Shown here: in pieces, positions 33,300 to 36,512 of the stretch | How positions within the stretch are numbered: the first letter of the stretch is position 1 | How the letters are laid out: each line of letters opens with the position of its first letter | Assembly (NCBI GenBank): GCA_036272735.1 | Contig: DATAYF010000243.1 | Location: 1 to 36,512 of the forward strand | Length of the DNA stretch: 36,512 nucleotides | Direction of reading: 5' to 3' | DNA from: DATAYF01 sp036272735 | GTDB lineage: Bacteria; Chloroflexota; Ktedonobacteria; Ktedonobacterales; Ktedonobacteraceae | The notes under the pieces: model-generated | Told to the model about the DNA's origin: nothing | The model's database searches: none | What the model saw: only the letters and a program-made list of their open reading frames with translations | Program-made: the position numbers and the translations under genes

Positions 33300-36200
33300 A
33301 TGTGGGTGTGGAAAAATAAGGGCTTACAACAACTAGCTACGGTCATACAAAGTCAACGGCAGTATGTCTTGCTGGTGGTCTTCGGCTTGTTATTGTTGTT
33401 GGTCGTTCTGGGAAGTGCCGTTGGGCAACCGGCGTTGCTGATTGCTGAAGTGCTCGTAGGTCTGCTACTGGGTGTCGGGGCCTTGATGCGTCCACGTTTC
33501 GCACTACTGCTGGTCTTTATCGGCGTCAGCCTGCCCTCGCTCGCACTTATTCTTCCAGGTCACACCCTGCGCCTGGCTGCTCCGGCTTTATTTATCTGTA
33601 TTGTGATCGTGATTGTGCGCCGCCCTGGTATACGCTTGCGTTACTACCATATCCTGGCGCTCTTGTTTATGGGCATCGCCTTCCTCTCGTTTATTCACGT
33701 GATACAAAGCTCGACCGATCCCAACGCCTACGCCGCCGCGAAACGGCTCTACGACTTGCTGCTGATCTTTGAAGCATTTTTCTGCGGCACCTTTCTCGTT
33801 CGCTACGTCAAAAATGTCTCGGCGTTTCTGTCTACGATCCTGCTCTGTCATATTCCGTTTTACCTTGTCGGTCTCTTCCAGATGACAGGTTTACCATTAC
33901 CGACATTTTTGGAGGTGAGCGAGGCGCAAAATCCACTGCAAACGAGCAGCCATCTGTGGGGACCAACCAACAGCTCTGGCACCTTTGGCCTGTACCTGGT
34001 GAACCTGCTGGCCGTGTCGCTCTCGTGCTACATTCTAGGTACACATCGACGGGAACGCGTAATCGGCGGTATCACAACCATTGTGATGACGCTGGAAATT
34101 GTGGGTTCGGGATCGCGTAGCGCTGCACTGGGCGGTGCCGTGGTGATCGTCGCTCTCCTGCTGCTCACGCGGCGCTATAAACTGCTGATCGGTATGATCC
34201 TGCTGGTCATGGTGCTCTGCGGCATCTTCTTCGATAGGGTGATGATTCTGTTTGCGCAAGATCAGGCCGTAATTATCAGCCGCTTAGGGCTCTGGCAGGT
34301 GGCAATTTTGCTCATCGCAGCCCATCCCTGGCTGGGCGTCGGTTTACAGCAATTTCACGTGTATAGCCAGCAATGGCCGCTGTATATTCCCCTGGCTTTC
34401 AGCCAACAGGTGCTTAGCATACACAACCAATATCTAGAGTTTGCGATGGAGAGTGGTATTATCTGGTTGCTGGTCGCGGCCCTGTTCCTGTCAAGCATGG
34501 TGGTGAAGTGCTGGCAAGCATACGTGATTGCGCGCCGTGAGCAGCGTATTATTTTAATGGCGGCGATGCTTGCCTTGTTGGCAAATATGTGTATGGGCAT
34601 GTTCGAGGTGCCATTAGACCGGGTCGATGGGGCCATTTTCCTCTTCATTTTATCGGGCATCGCGGTCGGCTATGCTGAATGGATCTGTAGGACGACCTGG
34701 CGACAGAAGCCGCTAAGATCGCTGAAATCGTTCAGTCCTCTGCGCCGGTATTTCTCTCTGCGTCCACCGTTCCATTTCGCGCGCTCAGCTTTGGTCGGAT
34801 TGCCGTACACCGATGCTCCGACGCTGCATAAGACGGTGCGCTCTATCGCTTTTCAATTGTTGTGCTGGGGCTTGACCGGTCCGGTGATGCTCTCGGTCAC
34901 TGCCTTGCTGACACGTTACCTGGGGCCGGTGCAGTATGGCGAATATGGGTTTACGTTGCCGTTTTTGACGCTATGCGCGCTGCTGAGTGGCACGGGCATG
35001 GACCCGTTGATTATTCGGCGTTTAAGCCTGTTGCCACGACAGAAGTGGGGCGAGACGCTGAGTTACGCGGCTGGCTCGCGTCTGGTCTCGACAACGTTCA
35101 GTATAATCGTCGTGAGTCTGATTGTCCTGCTCTTGCCGGTGAGCTTTGAACAACGGGTCTTGCTGCTGCTGGGCTGCGGCTCGCTGTTCTTCAACTTTTC
35201 ATACAACGGCTTGCGTAGCATTTATGCCCATGGCTTTCAGGTGGAGCAACGCGTTACACCTTTAATCTTGCTCGAAACGCTCAGCCGTTTGCTTGTTGCG
35301 CTAATGGTCGTGATCTCAATCGCCTATCGTTTACCGCTTGTCTGGACGTATCTTTTGATTATGTACGCCGATCTGCCGTGTTTTCTCCTGCTCGTCTTCA
35401 TCACGCGGCGGCGCTTCGGCATCCACCTGCGTATAAGTTGGAGCTATCTGCGTGAGTACCTGCTCGGTAGCCTGGCGCTGACCGGCTATGATGCGCTGAC
35501 GTTGGTGACGGGACAGGGCGATGTGCTGCTGCTGATGCTGTTTACAGGACCCATGTACGTCGGCTTCTACGCGCTGGCAATCCGTATCTCTGATCCGCTC
35601 ATCGCTATGGCGGCGCTGTACGTCAACGGGGTGTACCCGCTGCTGTGCTCGACTTTCGAGAACGGGCGCGAACAGTTTCCGCGACTATATAGAGAGGCTA
35701 TGCGTATCGTCTCGCTGGCGGTGATTCCGCTTTCCATTTTTGTGAGCCTGGAAGCTAACGCGGTGGTGTCGCTGGTGGGTGGGCCACATTTCGCGGCGGC
35801 GGCTAGTGTTGTGCAATTGCTAATGTGGGCAACGGGCATGATCTTTTATAGCCAGCTCACCGTAAGAAGTTGCATGGCTGCGAATATGGAGCGCACAATT
35901 CCGTACATCGCTGGCATATCCGCTGCCATCAACGTCGCCGGGAACCTGTTCTTCATCCCACACTGGCAGGCCGTGGGCGCGGGCATCATCTCGTTAGCGA
36001 GCGAGTTTCTGGCTTTGTTGCTCTTTGTCGTGCTGATCAGAAAACACATTCACATCTGGTCCACCATGTGGGCTGTCTGCCAGGTTGCACTAGGCTGTGC
36101 GCCGATGGCGGCTTTTCTCTACTGGCAACCACAGGTGCCGTTGCTGCTTGCCGCGACCATCGCCCTTGGGCTGACGATCCTGGGTTGCTTGATGACGCAA

Positions 36201-36440
36201 GGGCTGACCTGGCGCGATATGACGCTGATCTGGAATTTCCTGCGTGCGCGTCAGTTTGCCAGCGGCTACGAAAGTGGGGATGTAGACACGCCAGCCGTGT
36301 TGGCCAACAGTTCACTCGCATTTTTAGACGTGGAGCAGCTTGATCTGCCCGATATCGCCGACTACCCGACACAAATCATGCCGAGCTTACGCGATGTCGC
36401 CGATTGCCCAACGCTGACGTTGCCCCGCATCCGCGTATAG
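33300..36440 (+). CDS. O-antigen polymerase/ligase-like and flippase-like fusion protein
   Basis: A 1046-aa membrane protein in two halves. Residues about 1-465 have around 11-12 helices and look like the Wzy/WaaL polymerase-ligase class. GPTNSSGTFGLYLVNL and GSGSRSAALGGA lie in mid-fold, and HPWLGVGLQQF with SIHNQYLEFAMESGI matches the Wzy_C signature, including the periplasmic loop between them. A basic, helix-free linker (about 466-510) follows. Residues about 511-985 have around 12 helices and look like the Wzx/MviN-type polysaccharide flippase: LLTRYLGPVQYGEYGF near its start and GPMYVGFYALAIRISDPLIAMA in mid-fold. A soluble tail (about 990-1046) holds two near-copies of D[IV]AD.PT...P. 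ATG 33300 has GGTAGG just upstream. It ends before a 31-bp hairpin. Substrate is unknown; an undecaprenyl-type lipid-linked glycan is inference. Confidence 0.8.
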   Translation: MWVWKNKGLQQLATVIQSQRQYVLLVVFGLLLLLVVLGSAVGQPALLIAEVLVGLLLGVGALMRPRFALLLVFIGVSLPSLALILPGHTLRLAAPALFICIVIVIVRRPGIRLRYYHILALLFMGIAFLSFIHVIQSSTDPNAYAAAKRLYDLLLIFEAFFCGTFLVRYVKNVSAFLSTILLCHIPFYLVGLFQMTGLPLPTFLEVSEAQNPLQTSSHLWGPTNSSGTFGLYLVNLLAVSLSCYILGTHRRERVIGGITTIVMTLEIVGSGSRSAALGGAVVIVALLLLTRRYKLLIGMILLVMVLCGIFFDRVMILFAQDQAVIISRLGLWQVAILLIAAHPWLGVGLQQFHVYSQQWPLYIPLAFSQQVLSIHNQYLEFAMESGIIWLLVAALFLSSMVVKCWQAYVIARREQRIILMAAMLALLANMCMGMFEVPLDRVDGAIFLFILSGIAVGYAEWICRTTWRQKPLRSLKSFSPLRRYFSLRPPFHFARSALVGLPYTDAPTLHKTVRSIAFQLLCWGLTGPVMLSVTALLTRYLGPVQYGEYGFTLPFLTLCALLSGTGMDPLIIRRLSLLPRQKWGETLSYAAGSRLVSTTFSIIVVSLIVLLLPVSFEQRVLLLLGCGSLFFNFSYNGLRSIYAHGFQVEQRVTPLILLETLSRLLVALMVVISIAYRLPLVWTYLLIMYADLPCFLLLVFITRRRFGIHLRISWSYLREYLLGSLALTGYDALTLVTGQGDVLLLMLFTGPMYVGFYALAIRISDPLIAMAALYVNGVYPLLCSTFENGREQFPRLYREAMRIVSLAVIPLSIFVSLEANAVVSLVGGPHFAAAASVVQLLMWATGMIFYSQLTVRSCMAANMERTIPYIAGISAAINVAGNLFFIPHWQAVGAGIISLASEFLALLLFVVLIRKHIHIWSTMWAVCQVALGCAPMAAFLYWQPQVPLLLAATIALGLTILGCLMTQGLTWRDMTLIWNFLRARQFASGYESGDVDTPAVLANSSLAFLDVEQLDLPDIADYPTQIMPSLRDVADCPTLTLPRIRV

Positions 36441-36442
36441 CA

Positions 36443-36512
36443 AGAGCGCGACACATAAAGGGTTATTAATGGTTTCGCGACACCATTAATAACCCTTTAT
36501 GTGTCGCGCTCT
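36443..36512. terminator. 31-bp perfect hairpin after the fusion gene
   Basis: Arms 36443-36473 and 36482-36512 pair without mismatch around an 8-base loop, starting two bases after the stop. The window ends exactly at the right arm, so the stem may be longer. TGGTTTCGCGA in its centre is shared with the palindrome at 8326-8389. Confidence 0.8.

Overview
The window reads as chromosomal DNA of a bacterium with moderate GC, most likely a Ktedonobacteria-type member of the Chloroflexota. This is inference from the overall protein character: O-antigen-type polymer genes in an otherwise Gram-positive-like setting, a LysM/CHAP wall protein, many TTG/GTG starts and degenerate transposases. There is no 16S rRNA or species marker to confirm it. 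Most genes are core housekeeping functions, and most lie on the minus strand.

Layout. (1) 1-2832: a PhnD-like binding protein gene with a palindromic promoter, next to a graveyard of two dead transposases (an IS256/mutator-type fragment and an HTH/integrase-type pseudogene) and about 430 bp of non-coding debris. (2) 2833-5606: an SbcD/Mre11-type nuclease behind a small four-helix membrane protein, then galU. (3) 5713-8240: rlmA diverging from an FAD-dependent oxidoreductase, then a stand-alone 5S rRNA gene with a near-consensus promoter. (4) 8326-14683: a 64-bp perfect palindrome, a DUF4870-like membrane protein, and the protein quality-control cluster tig-clpX-lon, with no clpP between tig and clpX. 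(5) 14856-18627: tRNA-Leu(UAG), divergent ppk1, a secreted LysM-CHAP protein and tRNA-Phe(GAA). (6) 18886-26869: a 661-aa protein of uncertain family whose C-terminal half resembles nucleoside phosphorylases, an orphan BMP-type lipoprotein, a NYN-domain protein with a very long low-complexity N-terminus, a CDP-alcohol phosphatidyltransferase and a PHP-domain phosphoesterase. (7) 27050-32795: an ArsR-type repressor with a candidate operator, tRNA-Lys(CUU), a NUDIX - response regulator - histidine kinase run, and ROK kinase - TlyA methyltransferase. (8) 33300-36440: one 1046-aa gene that joins an O-antigen polymerase/ligase-like half to a flippase-like half.

How the genes fit together. Trigger factor, ClpX and Lon form a folding and proteolysis block. 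GalU supplies UDP-glucose and the polymerase-flippase fusion would handle lipid-linked glycans, but they lie 28 kb apart. Ppk1 and the PhnD-like protein both touch phosphorus metabolism without evident linkage. Many transcription units end in unusually long, perfectly paired hairpins, often with no clear U-run.

The strongest candidates for something new are the polymerase-flippase fusion, the phosphorylase-like 661-aa protein, the NYN protein with its roughly 650-residue extension, and the family of long perfect hairpins. None can be called a new system from sequence reading alone.
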